Shown: one piece after another, positions 36,815-49,433 of the stretch
How positions within the stretch are numbered: position 1 is the first letter of the stretch
How the letters are laid out: each line of letters starts with the position of its first letter
NCBI GenBank assembly: GCA_037074705.1
Contig: CM073591.1
Coordinates: forward strand, 9,754,087-9,818,086
Reading direction: 5' to 3'
DNA: 64,000 nucleotides
Source of the DNA: Zhengitettix transpicula
Lineage: Eukaryota; Arthropoda; Insecta; Orthoptera; Tetrigidae
Notes under the pieces: model-generated
The model's input: the letters and a program-made list of their open reading frames with translations, nothing else
The model's database searches: none
What the model was told of the DNA's origin: nothing
Translations under genes and position numbers: made by a program

Positions 36815-37365
36815 AATACCTGATGACTAAGCCTGCCAGAGGATTCTCTCGCAGGTAACATGCGAGGGATGTTCTCTCGCAGGCAGAACCTTGCAGGAAA
36901 GACACGAAGGGGCTACCTTCAGGTATGACTTTTCCTCTCCGTTTTTTAACTAAGGTTCCCATGAGCCGAGGCGCCTCGGCCTGTTCTGAGAGGTGTATGT
37001 TCCGGGGGCATACGGTAAGAGTTGTTCGCTCTTCCCATTGGAATTACTCGGCCATCTGCCTCCTAAACTGGTCAAGGCACGGAGAAGGGAATGCTGCGTT
37101 CCCACAGCAAACTCCTCTCCCGCTATTGGAAGGGCGTGGGAGAAGTACCCAATGCATGACCTACCTGTTGCAGGTTTTTCTAGGTTTTTCCCTGCATTTC
37201 TTTAGGCGAGTGCTGGGTAGGATCCATAAAATATAGCCCAGGGGCCCCTAGTTAACCCTTGTCTACCTTCCTCTACCCTTCTGCATCCCCCCTTTCAAAT
37301 CCCTTCCTATGCTATTAAAGGGGAGTTGCCCAAAGTGGATTACCCTCATGTAGCCTGTTGCCATA
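36815..37365 (+). repeat. Family C repeat, copy 3
   Basis: Near full-length relative of copies 1 and 4: ttctctcgcaggta, aaggttcccatgagccgagg, gaggtgtatgttccggg, gggtaggatccat, and the end cctatgctattaaagggga with ccctcatgtagcctgttgcc. It lies between the terminal exons at 36022-36203 and 42532-42737. Confidence 0.75.
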
Positions 37366-40300
37366 AAAAAAAAGAAATCCTGATCAATGATATTTCAACA
37401 GTAGACTGATGGGGAAAAAAGTGCCAAACAAAATGTCAAGAAAAGTAAAATAATTACACACACACACACACATAAGGAAATGAGAACTACTCCAGTAGTA
37501 ATAAGAAACAGGCGCATACACACAAAAATGAGGGGAACAGATAAACCAAAAGGTAGAATTAACACAAGCACTTTTAGACATTGTGTTCACTGATAGATAC
37601 AGGTGAACGGGGAGGAAAAAAACTTATTTTTCAGATCCAGGAAAACTACTTTTTCCATTTCCATCCTCACATAAATGAGAGAGATACGAATGTCATGCTT
37701 TGAATACTATACAAGTATGATGTAGAAGTTGACGTAAAACGTTCACGAGTAAAAGTAAATTAGCATATTGTCACAAAATTGATCTGTAAAAAATTAAAGT
37801 GTTGCATGCATCAGACAAATACTCACTCCAAAAAAACACTGTACATTGTTCTCAGAGAAACATAGTTGTTTCTTCTATCTTCATTTCTATGCTGAGCACA
37901 ACAATGAAAATATTCACATGAACTCGAGAATACTGACATGGCACAAGTTTCCAGTTGCTGTAATCTGGTAACTTAAATATCCTGTTGGTTAACATTGAAC
38001 CGAATGTTGTGGAAGCACGTTCCTTCTCGGACCATTGAACTGGTTACAGATTAGAAGTTAATAAAACGAATGAATAACATTTTATAGCTCAACATCAGTG
38101 CAAACACACGCGTTTCTTAACATTATCCATTTCTATCACAGGAAAAGTGTGCTTAAAATTTGAAATTGCAAATCCATATTCATTTTAAGGGAAAATAAAA
38201 ATCCTCCAAACAGTTAAATCGACAGCTGCTCTCAAAAACTCCCTTATTCTAACAATACTGTCACAACAGGTAAAGTTCAAGTGAAACAATATTAAGTCCA
38301 TCGATTCACCGAAAAGGGGGGGAACTAATTGGCAACCTAGTATTTTATCCTCACCGTAAACGGAATTTTCCCACCAAATGTGTGTCATCATTTGATTTTT
38401 AAAAAATGATACCACACATGGAAGAAGGTAATTTTCGACGACAGGTATTTTTTTTAAAGCGTAGCTGAAGAGAAACTGGCAGACAGGAAAAGAGGAGTAA
38501 TAAAAAAACCAGTGAACAACAGATATGGTACCTGTAATTGTACACTTGCGAAGCCTTTATGAAATTTAACGAGCAGACTGTGGGAGCAGACAAAAGAAAA
38601 GTCTATACATTATTATAACAGGTGGATGACTTTATCTTATTCAATTATGAGATTGAATTTTTTTTTTATTCAAATGATAAAGTGAGACTAAACACAGCTT
38701 TCATGGTGAAAATAAAAATTTTAAAATATATTAGCCAGAAATTACTCTGATATGGGTTTGACATTAACGATCAGAAAACAATTTAGGATGTTTCCTTCAA
38801 AGTAATTGTCCATTTTCAAAGTCACGCTCACCTTGAATAGTGGTTTTGCTCATTTCTGCTGAACATAATTCATCACAAAAGTCACGCAAGTAGCAGCACT
38901 GTTGTTAACACAGCCAACCGATTCCGAAACAATTTTTAATGTGTAGTTTTAATTCCTCTAAAATAAATCAAGACTTTTTGTGCAACCAAATATATTTTAT
39001 TCATAGAGAAAAATTACAAATTATATCACTGAAGAAGAAGTACTTGAAAACAACTCACAATAAAGGCCATTTTTCAGTAGAATAAAATTTACATCACCAA
39101 CAAAAATTCAAATATTTGTAATTTGTCAGGGTTTTTTTTTTTCTCTTTATATAAATATACATCATGAAAAATATGTCATTTCATTCACCGTCACCATAAA
39201 AGTAAATTAAAAATCAGTCCATGTTTCCAATCTATCATGGTAATTTACAACATTGAATTTTTCATTACCGTTGGGTTTTACTGCATTAAATTAAAACACA
39301 CACAGATAAATAATTCTGCACTAGAATTTATTAATGCAAAAGATTAATTCAAAATAACAATAAATGCTCCAGATTTTTTTAACAAATCAATAGCAGTAAA
39401 TTAATAAAACAAATAATATTTATTTTAAAAAGTTTTAACTTAGTTAAGTTATGCAGAAACCAATTAATACACAAGTACAGGTAGGTCATGAGATATAGCA
39501 AGTCGTGTCAGGTGTGCGGTAGCAGAAGGGAGTAGACGGAGGGGAGCGTTGTAGTCAGTTGGGAACACACCGCACTCTGTGGTTAAATGTGAATCTACGC
39601 CACGCCATTCTTGAAAACATTAATTATATTCTCATATAACAAGATATACAGACAGCAGCAGCAAGGTGTCTGTACTTATTACGACTCTTAATTTTATGGA
39701 CTAGTTTCATATCCTGAACTGAACACAACATATTTCCAAGCATAAATTTTTTCAGGATCATTTTTAAACCACGATGTTGCCATTAAACTGAGCTTTGGTC
39801 TGCCCCCCCTCCCCCCACTGCAATTACAGGGAAGTGGGCTACGACACATCTTACCTGGACATGTCTTGCTATTTCTCGCAACCTATATTTCTTTTAAAAA
39901 ATCCATATATTTAATAGGAAAATAAATTTTTATAATGAATTGAAGTGAATAATCAAATTCAAACCTATTCGGGAATATTTGTTTCTCTGTAAAAGTACAT
40001 TTTTAAAAAGTATAATAATAATAATGTGAGTATAAAACACAAAAAAAAATATTATTAGTCATTCTCAGGTTCAAAACTAGAGATAGTCTTCTCAGCCAAG
40101 AATTAAACATTTACGTATGTTATCACAATGTAAATTAATCACAGTTTCAATTGTTAGGGAATATGACTTACTATTATTTAATACTGTTTTGGTAAAATAA
40201 AATTCAAGGCATTTCACATTATTACATCATTTAATTCATTTAGAGAACTATTAAATCAGTTAAGTACAAAAATTACAGCAAATAAAGATTAAAAAAGATC

Positions 40301-40644
40301 AAAGATTGAAAATCAGAATTTTAAAAGCACAGTTACAGGTTTAAATTCATCACACGTTTCTTAAGAAATGTTTACGTAACTCAAGCTTCAGAACAAAAAT
40401 CACAACCATATCGGGGAAGTAAAAAAAAACGTTTCTTTTTTAATAATTACAATTCTAGGATAAATACCTCGTAATTAAATTAAAGCTTGCAAAGTACAGT
40501 GTGTTAGGGTTTTAAAAATGATTTTTTGACAACTCACTTTGATCTGGCATATTTGATCCTTTATTATTGTGAATTATACTCTCTATACGTCCTTGATGAG
40601 TTTTAATTGAAAATGAAATATAAAACATTGGCGTTAAAAGAATA

Positions 40645-40890
40645 CTGATTAAATAAAGAGGTATTCAAATAACAAGCAAAAATTAAGTGATAAAATAACT
40701 ACTACTCAATGCTTCTGCAAACCTGGTTGCTTTGGTCAGGTGGTTAAATAATTTTGAGTTCGTCACCTAGTTTGTGCAGTGTGGCGTTCTTGAAGCGTTT
40801 TGAAATTTACCTGACAAAAGCAACAAGGGTTGCAAAAACGTTGTGTGGTTTTCATTTAATTTTGTCTGGTATTTGGATAATTCTTCATTT
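40645..40890. mobile_element. Foldback family A-like, copy 9
   Basis: caatgcttctgcaaacctgg and ttgctttggtcaggtggtt on the left; cctgacaaaagcaacaaggg and ttgcaaaaacgttgtgtgg on the right. The plus-strand open frame inside is spurious. Confidence 0.65.
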
Positions 40891-42531
40891 TACTAGAGTT
40901 TTAATGTGGTTAAACTCACAAATAAATAAACTTTTTGCAGAACATATTTTGATACTGCTACAAAATTATCTGAAAACCGTACATTTACGTTAGCAGGTGA
41001 GAAATAATAAAAGAACCTAAATCAGAGAGAGTGAGTGATAATTCACACAATTAAAAGAAAAAACAATGCTACATGGTTTCCATATAAATTAAATCCAAAT
41101 AAACTGTTAATAATTTTCAACAAAAAATGAACAGTAGTTTAAGAAAATATTGTCAGGTTTCCACCCGGGTTATCTCGGTTAATAGCGATGGTTCAAAGTC
41201 TAGCGCTAGATATTTCGAAACTTCCCGCCTTCAAACTGACTCTATTAATTGATACTACCCTGGCGGAAACCTGAAAAGCTTTTCTTAATTCTATTCACTG
41301 GGAAAACTGTCCATCTTTAGTAAATTAACTGAACTGCCCTCATGTATAAAAACTAATATTTAGTCAATTACAGTCTTAAATCCAATGTGGACAACCTAAC
41401 GCCATCAAATATGCATTTTTCTATCAAATCAAAAGGTGTTTTCTCTAACCAAAGGCGTACAGACACAACTGTAGATGCTTTGACAACTATTTATTTTCAA
41501 TGTCATTTAAAAACTTACTTTAAAAAGTCAACTGAATTACTTAAAAAGTAATAAAGCCTCAAAACTACTTAAATGCTTTCGATTGTACTTGGATACCAAT
41601 AGAAAAATATTATTTAGTGAACAGCATTTAATTTACTAGATTTGATGTTCAAGAATTGTTGGACAACATCAACTACAAAAGTTAACCTTTTTTTTCAAAT
41701 AACTAATTAATTAAAATGGAAAGATGTGACTGAAGAAAGACCAACTGTATCTTACATGAGCATTAAACAAGTAGTGGTGATGGAGGAAGGGGAGGGAAGT
41801 TGACGTTTTGAGCAATATATAAAAAACTTCATCTTCAGGGAAAATGAGTAAGAGTGAGAATTATGGCGAAAGAGTTTACACTCCTAAAATATGCAACACA
41901 TTATGTTTATAATAAATGCAAGAACAGAAGAAATTCTTTCAGTTGAAGCTCATCAGCAAAGACCATGAAATTTAATTAACAGATTAAGAAGTGCTCACCG
42001 ACACTAAACAAAGCATGAAACATGCAAACACACAAAAAAACTTTGAAGAATCAGAGTCACAAACAATAATCCTTTGGTAACCCACAATTTTCCTTTCATG
42101 GTCTGGTGAAATACAGGTTAAAATTAAAATATAGGTACAAGCAGTGAAAAAAAGCAAAGTATTTGTAACAAGAATGATAATTTACTTGTAAAAAAAATAA
42201 CTTTTCTAATTCTGAGATGTTTCCACACCACAATTTATCATTAAATTATTAAGTAGTTTCATTTTTCATGTGTTTTCACAATCTCTTTCCACACATTCTA
42301 CAATAATTAGGTGAATAAATGCAATGTAATAAATACCTATGAACTACTCATAGAAGAAATTTCAAAGAATAAGACAAACATGAACAATTATTTGGTATTC
42401 TCAAATACATCCATAATACTTGTTAATACTGACAGTTAAAATTCATTTTCCTTGTACCACTGATGAAGCGCCCATTACTGAATAAAATCTGGATGACAGT
42501 ATTTCTAAGCATCGTAACACAAAACACTGCA

Positions 42532-42737
42532 TTAGCTAATGTCCTGTGTTTTTTTCAAGTTTTTATGAAAGCTATTCATGTGAGTCCCGAGACTGTTCGC
42601 AGTTTTGAACACCTTTCCACAGACATTGCAAGGGACATGTTGATTTGGAAAATGTCGATCCATGATGTGTCTTTTCAAGCTTGTCTTGCGAACCACTTTA
42701 CCGCATAGGTAACAAGCAGCATCGTCACTCGTATCGC
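42532..42737 (-). CDS. Alternative terminal exon 3: C2H2 zinc-finger pair (divergent)
   Basis: Acceptor tgttgcag, then GC (junction Gly); 67 residues and a stop. Finger 1 is CYLCGKVVRKTSLKRH and then IMDRH, with 11 rather than 12 residues between the second Cys and first His. Finger 2 is CNVCGKVFKTANSLGTH and then MNSFH, with standard spacing. The fingers are separated by FPNQHVP. The tail ends in basic KNLKKTQDIS. It differs from the other C2H2 exons: the usual GPF linker and the KNKxSL motif are absent. It sits between the FLYWCH exons and the C2H2 cluster. Predicted protein about 360 residues, probably sequence-specific DNA binding. Confidence 0.88.
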
Positions 42738-43869
42738 CTGCAACATACACTACTTTGCATCACAGACGGCTCTGTAAAAACTGATGGTTTCTACAGTAAA
42801 ATTAATTTTTTTAAAAAAAAACTACATGACATTCTTGCGAAGCTCTATATAAAACAGGATTATGGATTTCAATCAATACTGTTCAATTTAAATACAATAC
42901 ATGTGGGAAGTTAATGTTTTACCAGAGAAATTTATATATGAAATGAAATCCTGATCGTGGAAATTAAACAGTCATTGTTCATTTTATTAACAGTTAGCTT
43001 CATTACTGAGGACAATGACAGGTGCAAGTTAAGGAAATAAAATAGGAAATGGCATCTAAGCGCACAACTTAAGGCATGGACGATTGCAGGTCATAAATAA
43101 ACATTCAGGCAGGAATAGGAATTATTGAAAATTAAAATAAAACATATTGATTGTACAAACGTTTAAAAATAATCCTGCATATCAAAAAAAAAAAATTAAT
43201 TAACATCTAAAGTGTCTGCGTTAAAAGTTAGATAAATAAGTAGCCAGATAACAGAAAAAAATAATTATAACAAATTAATTCTCCGGCAAGACTAAATAAT
43301 ACCATTCTTTAACTGAAGAAGTAAAAGTATTGTTTACAGGAAAAGAATTTAACACATAAATTTCTATACAGTAATCCTATCCAACGTTGTATTATGTAAA
43401 CTGCAATATCTCAAAATCCTGGCCAAGTTTTGTTAACTAAAAGAATTACAACCTTCTGTCCTGAGTGGCTTCAATTTTGGGCAGGGCACCAACTATCTCT
43501 TTTTCCTTTCCATACCAATTACTTATTATTTTGACAATGTCATATCCTTACTCATATTTATATATATCACTTAAGGAAAATGCAACAAGGTCAAATTAAA
43601 TAACACATTTAGATAATAAAGAGAGACAGCAAAGTCGACTTATCCTGAAATCAATAGTTGGGGCTAAGCAGTAAAAATATTTCAAATTTGTCTAATTAAC
43701 CGATAAAAGGCTGTTATATTTTACTATTAATATTATACACAATAAAACCCTTTATTAACAGTCAACATATAAAAATTTTTCTAATGTTATTTACATTAAA
43801 ATATGTCAAGAATAAAATTGCAGGTCAGTAACTTTCGGTTCAATGAACGAAGACTTTCCCAGTGTAGAT

Positions 43870-44025
43870 GCTGCAGAAAGAGTTCTCGGGTTTCACACAG
43901 GCGCCTGAAGTCATTAAAACACAACATTTCGACAAAGAAGATTACGATATAGCTTCTGGTTGTCGAAACATCACATTTTAATTGCTCCTGGCAACCGTGT
44001 GAAACCCAATAACACTTTCTGCAGC
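43870..44025. mobile_element. Foldback family B, copy
   Basis: gctgcagaaagagttctcgg / gtttcacac and gtgtgaaacccaataacact / ttctgcagc form the outer arms; agaagattacgatatagctt lies at the centre. Confidence 0.7.
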
Positions 44026-44087
44026 TTTCGGTTAATTTTAACTATATTCATCTATAAAATTATTAAATACAAGATAAGATTAAATTA

Positions 44088-44092
<5 letters not shown>

Positions 44093-44153
<61 letters not shown>
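44093..44153. repeat. (AT)n microsatellite
   Basis: About 30 AT units directly before the GC-rich insertion at 44153. Gives spurious Tyr-Ile frames on both strands. Confidence 0.95.
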
Positions 44154-44155
<2 letters not shown>

Positions 44156-44690
44156 AGTGAATAACATCAGTAAGTGGCCGCCCTTTGACCACGGACCTGA
44201 GAAGGAATAAATTAAACGGCAACGTGCATCCGAGAGGCCCTAAGAAGCCGGGGGTACGTGTCCCTTTTTTTTGGCATAATTTGGGGGGGGGGAAGGTGGA
44301 GCAAGAATATATACTCTGAACCCGGGAAAGAGGAGACATACGCAGGCAGACAGATAGAGGACTAAAAGTGGAGTGAGAGAGGCAAGAGGGTGGAAAATAT
44401 GGCGAGCGAGAAGCAACAAAAGTTTTGGAGAGACGTCCATCGCTGGGATGCCGAAGAATGAGATCGTGTGCTGCTTACTACAAGACTGGTGATCCACTGC
44501 AAGTCGGCTGATGCCACAAGTTAAAGTAACGATCACCATTTCTGTAAAGTGCCTTCAAAAGTTAAAGATTTTTTACACAGTACAGAAATAGGCTCTGTTC
44601 TTGAATAGCTACCAGCCACCCACATTACCCTGTAGAGAAGGAGGATTTTATAACCAAGCTGGAGCTAATGATAATTTTTTTTGCAGACTA
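44153..44690 (+). mobile_element. GC-rich insertion next to AT repeat, possibly LTR-derived
   Basis: Base composition changes sharply from (AT)n to a GC-richer block starting TGTAGTGAATAACATC. It contains a G9 run at 44283-44291 and purine-rich sequence, then returns to AT-rich DNA near 44690. No coding frame is convincing. Like the neighbour at 44803 it starts with TGT directly after (AT)n. Its end is not clear. Confidence 0.3.
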
Positions 44691-44802
44691 TATGTATATC
44701 TGCTGGCACTCAATAATTTTTTTTAATGTATTTTTATAAATATGTAATAGTTTTTTTATATATAGCAAATAAGTTTAATCATTACAATATATATATATAT
44801 AT

Positions 44803-45142
44803 TGTAACATGATTGTTGTGAGGTACGGTTGAGCGCCCTTGGCGGGGGTGACTGCAGTGGTTGTGTTTATGCAGGTGCCGGAATTGTGATGTTATTTTAG
44901 GCCGGCCAAGGGGAGAAGCGTAATGGTCAGTTCCAAGCTGGACTGGAGAAAGGACGGACGTGCGAGAACTGAAGTCAAAGTTTTATAAACCACGCCCTGT
45001 AGTTAACTTGTGCCTCATGTTCGATTAAATAAATAAATGAAAGATTAAAAAGTTGTTTTGGTGATTTTCTCCAAAAAATTACCTGGCGCCCAAACATGAA
45101 TAATCAACAAAAAAACAAAAGGAGGGTAGCGGAGCGGCTACA
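44803..45142 (+). mobile_element. LTR-like element within AT microsatellite
   Basis: A 340-bp GC-richer block starts TGTAAC and ends GGCTACA, i.e. with the TG...CA ends of an LTR element, and is flanked on both sides by (AT)n. Inside, at 45084, is TGGCGCCCAAACATG, which looks like a primer-binding site complementary to a tRNA-Lys-type 3' end, followed by a purine-rich tract (aaaacaaaaggagggtag). It could be an LTR plus leader with the body deleted. Target duplication cannot be told apart from the AT repeat. Confidence 0.4.
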
Positions 45143-46384
45143 ATATATATGCAAACACATTATGTCATTATATGGTTAAAATTAATAGAAAGCTACTAAC
45201 CTTCAATTTTAATCTTCAGATTTCAGATATTTCAATGTGAACAAAGTTAAAATAAATATTTCAAATTTTCAATCCCCCCTTAAACAGGAAAGAAGGTCTG
45301 CACTTCATGCCCGACTGACTGTAGTTCACACCTTCTTTCCTAACAAAGGGGGCTCAGACCCTCAAAATATTTATACTGCTCAGCCCAACTGGACCAACTA
45401 TTGATTTCAGTGTAAGTCAACATGGCTGTCTCTCTTTCCTATCAAAATATGTTTCATATACATAAAAGTCGCTTACTATTAATAAAATGAACAGTAAAAT
45501 AATGTAACACCAGCGTGGCTCTCCATGTCGACTGGATGTAGCACAAGGTTACAAACAAAACAGAATAGGGAAAGTTGCAGTTTAGGAGAAAAGGTGTTAA
45601 CAAGTTGAATACTTACATTGCCCGGGCAATGCACAACAAAATAGCCAAATATTTCTGCAAAAAAATTATAAAAACAGAAATTGTGCTTCCTATAGATTTA
45701 TCACACTTATGGCACAATAGATCCGTAACTGTTACATTGAACAAAGCAAACTGTCAAAAAAAGCATGGTTAAGAAATAAATAAAGGGAGACAAAAAGTAA
45801 AGAAACATCATACAAGATAATCAAATACAAATGAAGATTACATTTAATCTCAAATGCAAATGTACTGTAACTATAATAGGACATGAACCTCATTCTTGCA
45901 TACAAATGTTTTACACACACACACACACACACAAAGAGGAGCATACAAAAGCTCCTAAATGAGGATTTCCATATACTTTTTGTTGCAGTTTAACAGCTTT
46001 CACGCTAGCTGAAACACATGGCACTTTCTCTCTCATATATTATACGATATGTAATTTAATTTCCTACTAATAATGCTTTCCTTTCTACACTTCTTACTGT
46101 TCAACTTAGCCTGGTTAAGCAGCTGGGATTCAAAGTGGCAAATGCAAGCACGTCCCATATTGCACCCTTTAAACAATCATAATTGTTTGTAGGTCTGAGT
46201 TTTTGTATTTGGTATCACTGACGGTAAATCTCAAAAGTTTCCTTTTTAAACATTTTTTCATGCTTAAACTTATTTTTTCATTTAAGGTGTTTCACATGCA
46301 CACGAAAAAAGAAACAATTAAAGACTTTGTTATGTAAAGAATGTTTCAAGTGTGTGCATTATCTGAATGCTGAAGATAATTAGA

Positions 46385-46662
46385 CATAATAAGATAAAAT
46401 AACCAAATACAGACAAAATGAAGTGATAACATAAATACCACACAACGTTTCTGGGAACCTGGTCCCTTTCGTCAGGTGTGAGGAAGAGCCTAGAGCGACA
46501 CAACTGCACTTGTCTTTTGAGATTTGTCAACTGTAGTGTGCGTTTGTGTCACTCTTGGCTCTTGTGTTTTATTGGCACCTGAAGAAAGGAACAAGGATCC
46601 CAAAAATGTTGTGTGATATTTATATCATCACTTCTTTTGTCTGTATTTGGCTATTTTATCTA
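46385..46662. mobile_element. Foldback family A, copy 10
   Basis: Near-complete: ataaccaaatacagacaaaa and taccacacaacgtttctggg on the left, aggaacaaggatcccaaaaa and ttgtctgtatttggctattt on the right, with the gagcctagagcgacacaact core. Confidence 0.8.
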
Positions 46663-47023
46663 CTTAGCAATTTCCATACAGACATGTTAAATTTTAATTT
46701 CAATAATTATTTCTCTTGGGTTTCCAACCGGTTACAGGATTTGTTACACAATGTGCTGTAGCTGCCATTTTCAGGCGAAGTGCCAAGAGCTATCCATACA
46801 TGGCATAGTCCAGTGAAACAGCCACAGCTCTTGGCACTGCACCAGAAGGTGGCACAAGATATCCAACTAATCCTACAACCCGTCAGAAAAGTTAATTGGA
46901 AAACTGACAACAACTTCATATAAAAATTAATCGTGGACAACATTTCGTCCTCTTCAGATAATAATTAATTAGGAGAACTTTAATACAAATGTTAAATTGA
47001 AAACTATATGTCTGATTGAAAAT

Positions 47024-47295
47024 AATGAATAAGAAAGACAGTCAAGCCAGTCAAAAAAAAAAGTGATAATATAAATACCACAGGTTTCTGGGATCCTTGT
47101 CCCTTTCGTCAGGTGCGAGGAAGAGCCTAGAGCGACACAACTGCACTTGTCTTTTGAGATTTGTCAACTGACAAGTGCAGTTGTGTCACTCTAGGTTCTT
47201 CCTCACACCTGACGAAAGGGATCCCAGAAACGTTGTTGTCTGGTACTTATATTATCACTTTTTGACTGACTTGACAATCTTTCTTATTCAATTGT
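47024..47295. mobile_element. Foldback family A, copy 11
   Basis: Highly symmetric: gaataagaaagacagtcaag and cttgacaatctttcttattc are inverted ends. Core tcgtcaggtgcgaggaagag and ttcctcacacctgacgaaag pair exactly over most of their length. Confidence 0.85.
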
Positions 47296-47604
47296 TAAAT
47301 TATCTACACACTCGGATGTTTTGGAGTAAAACATCCAATTATATATTAAATATCAAAAACATTAAGTAAAATAATGTTCAATAATTCATAAATGGCAGCA
47401 AATAAATAGATTTTAAATTTGGCGTAAATTTTCCGGATTGAATGTCAACCTCAACTCTGCAGAAATTAATAAAGGATAAAAAAAATAGAGACCAAAGCAG
47501 CTATGGCCACAAGGGCAGCTTTTTTCAAATAATTGATTGTAATAAATTATTATATTTATCATGACAAGAGAAATATATTCTTGAAATGATAAAATGTCCG
47601 TCTT

Positions 47605-47740
47605 AATTAAACAAATAAATAACCAAATGACACACAAAATTATGATAAAGACATTTTCAAGAGTTGCAGGAACATTGCGTGACATTTATTTTATCACCTA
47701 ATTTTGTCTGTTATTTTGCTATTTATTTATCTAATTAAAA
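47605..47740. mobile_element. Foldback family A-like, copy 12 (short)
   Basis: Only the ends remain: aaataaataaccaaatgaca and tgtctgttattttgctattt, with gttgcaggaacattgcgtga between. Confidence 0.55.
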
Positions 47741-48189
47741 ATTAATTTTATTTGTCCAAAAAAAAATTGTGTAAAAATCACTATACAAAATAATTATTAA
47801 ATTTCATTCAGTTATTTTCATAATTTACTTTGAGATGAAATACAAAAACTAATTATTGGGAGATCTTTAGCTAATCAAGACAAAAAGTTGTCAATAGAAT
47901 GTACCACTCACTCACAGAAAACTCATATTTGATAGGAAGTTTATAAGAGTAAAGAAAATTTTTATTTGGGGTTGGGGGTGAGGGGAGGGGGGGGGGAAGT
48001 TGAAACAGTGACAGCTTGTGGCATTTTGAAGTCTTATATATTTGGTGTAAGTTTTCAACTAGCAATAATCACACCTCGGATAAACCTCATTGGTTACGAT
48101 ATTGCCACTGCGCAAACTCAATTGGAAAATCCACATAACCAAGAAAAGAAAACAAATGGATATTAAACAAAAAGAAATGTACTGGTTAC

Positions 48190-48640
48190 TAGGACACAAG
48201 TCACAACCTCTCCTTAGAAAATAAACTACTACTATATAAAACCATAATTATACCAATATGGACCTACGGGATAGAATTATGGGGCTGTGTCAGTAAGTCA
48301 AATACTGCAATAATCCAAAGATGCCAGTCTAAAATATTAAGAGCCATCGTTAACGCCCCCTGGTTCATAACACAATGACTTAAAAATACCAACTGTTATG
48401 GAAACTGCCCGTCAAAAGTGTGTTTAGTCACCACGTAAAGCTCAAATCACATTCAAATCCATTATTACAACCACTACTAGAAAATGATGAAACAAGAAGA
48501 CTGAAAAGAAAATGGCCGCCACATCTCTAGACAAGATTTAGAAGTTCTCTTCGCTGGAGGGGATCTCATCATGTATGATATGTAAATAACATGTCAAAGC
48601 TAACAAATTAGCTTATAGATTAAAATGTAATCTGATAAAT
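48190..48640 (+). mobile_element. Non-LTR retrotransposon (jockey-like) 3' end, copy 1
   Basis: Reads PIWTYGIELWGCVSKSNTAI then IQRCQSKILRAIVNAPWF, the signature of the reverse-transcriptase C-terminal region of jockey-type LINEs (TYGIELWG, QSKxLR, APWF/Y). Several stops and frameshifts follow (PTVMETARQK and TRRLKRKWP-like segments). A closely similar copy lies at 59700-60040 in the same orientation. Both are 5'-truncated, as usual for LINEs. Confidence 0.75.
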
Positions 48641-48641
48641 A

Positions 48642-48674
<33 letters not shown>

Positions 48675-49227
48675 TTGGATCTTTTTTTATGTATACTGAA
48701 CAATGGTTGCTTATCCTCACAATTAAGAGGTTTAAGTGCATAATGAAACGAGAAATTTGCAAATGACTTATTTGTTCCTCTGGCAAGACATGATAAATAA
48801 ACTTCAAATTAATGCAATTTTGTACTTGTGCTGATTTTAATTAGTTTATAGTCAAAGAAGAGGAAGCAAAATTTCACTTATATGGAATTGTGAGTAGAAC
48901 ATAGGAAGAGTTCAATGTAGAATCTAGATTTCAGCTTTACTTTAAAAATATATTATTATTATGAAAGTTGTTTTCATATATCCAAGTAATAATCCTTTTC
49001 AGAAACAAGTCAAAATAATTCCCCTCTCATTTTCTGTATCTCACCACAAATTTGAATAATGCAATCACATTTTTTGGGTTATATATGGCTGTAAATACAC
49101 ACAGGTTTAATGTTTGTATTCATAAAATTGCAGTCTGACAAAATTGTTTGTATATTTCATTTATTTAATTTTTTTTTTAAATCAGCACTAAAATGTTACA
49201 TACACGTAATGAACAATGATATAATTA

Positions 49228-49433
49228 TTACAAGTAGTGTGGTTCGTGGTTGTGGATGCCACGTTGCACAACAGTTGAGTCGACCGATATGCAACGGCCT
49301 TTACAATAGCAGGATTTATACAACTTGCAACGCCAAAATACTTTGTTTAACGATTTACGGTCACAGTGATACAAATATCCATCGTGAACAAGTTGCACTC
49401 GACCCCTCCGACCAGTAACAAATCTAGTTGAAC
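49228..49433 (-). CDS. Alternative terminal exon 2: FLYWCH zinc finger
   Basis: Acceptor ccttttcag, then GT, which completes the shared G to Gly; 67 residues follow, then a stop. FLYWCH features: RFVTGRRGRVQLVHDGYLY, FWRC at 32-35, CYCKGRC at 41-47, and GIHNH with the HxH ligands at 60-62. It shares the IHNH or EHNH end and the C-x-GRC element with the exon at 51881, so the two are likely tandem duplicates that have diverged. Predicted protein about 360 residues. Apart from the tail, this isoform is identical to the others, so its role would differ only in the DNA or partner it recognises. Confidence 0.9.

Larger units (their letters stand above)
36204..42531. other. Intron sequence with repeats
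   Basis: Family C copy 3, a (CA)n tract near 37457, the diverged repeat at 39620-39850, copy 9 of foldback family A and a degenerate hairpin at about 41155-41285. No zinc-finger exon seen. Confidence 0.6.
42738..49227. other. Intron sequence, rich in mobile elements
   Basis: Foldback at 43870, (AT)n and two GC-rich LTR-like insertions (44.1-45.1 kb), foldbacks at 46385, 47024 and 47605, and the LINE 3' end. Segments near 43615-43690 and 45330-45445 are inverted relatives of each other and of 50170-50310. Confidence 0.6.

Noticed and set aside
38835..38862. Possible 27-bp microexon on the minus strand (ttatgttcag ... TTCAAG|gtgagc)
   Set aside because: Weak pyrimidine tract, no frame requirement, and it lies among terminal exons where no internal exon is needed.
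43960..44339. Tyr-Ile repeat peptides on both strands
   Set aside because: Translation of the (AT)n microsatellite.
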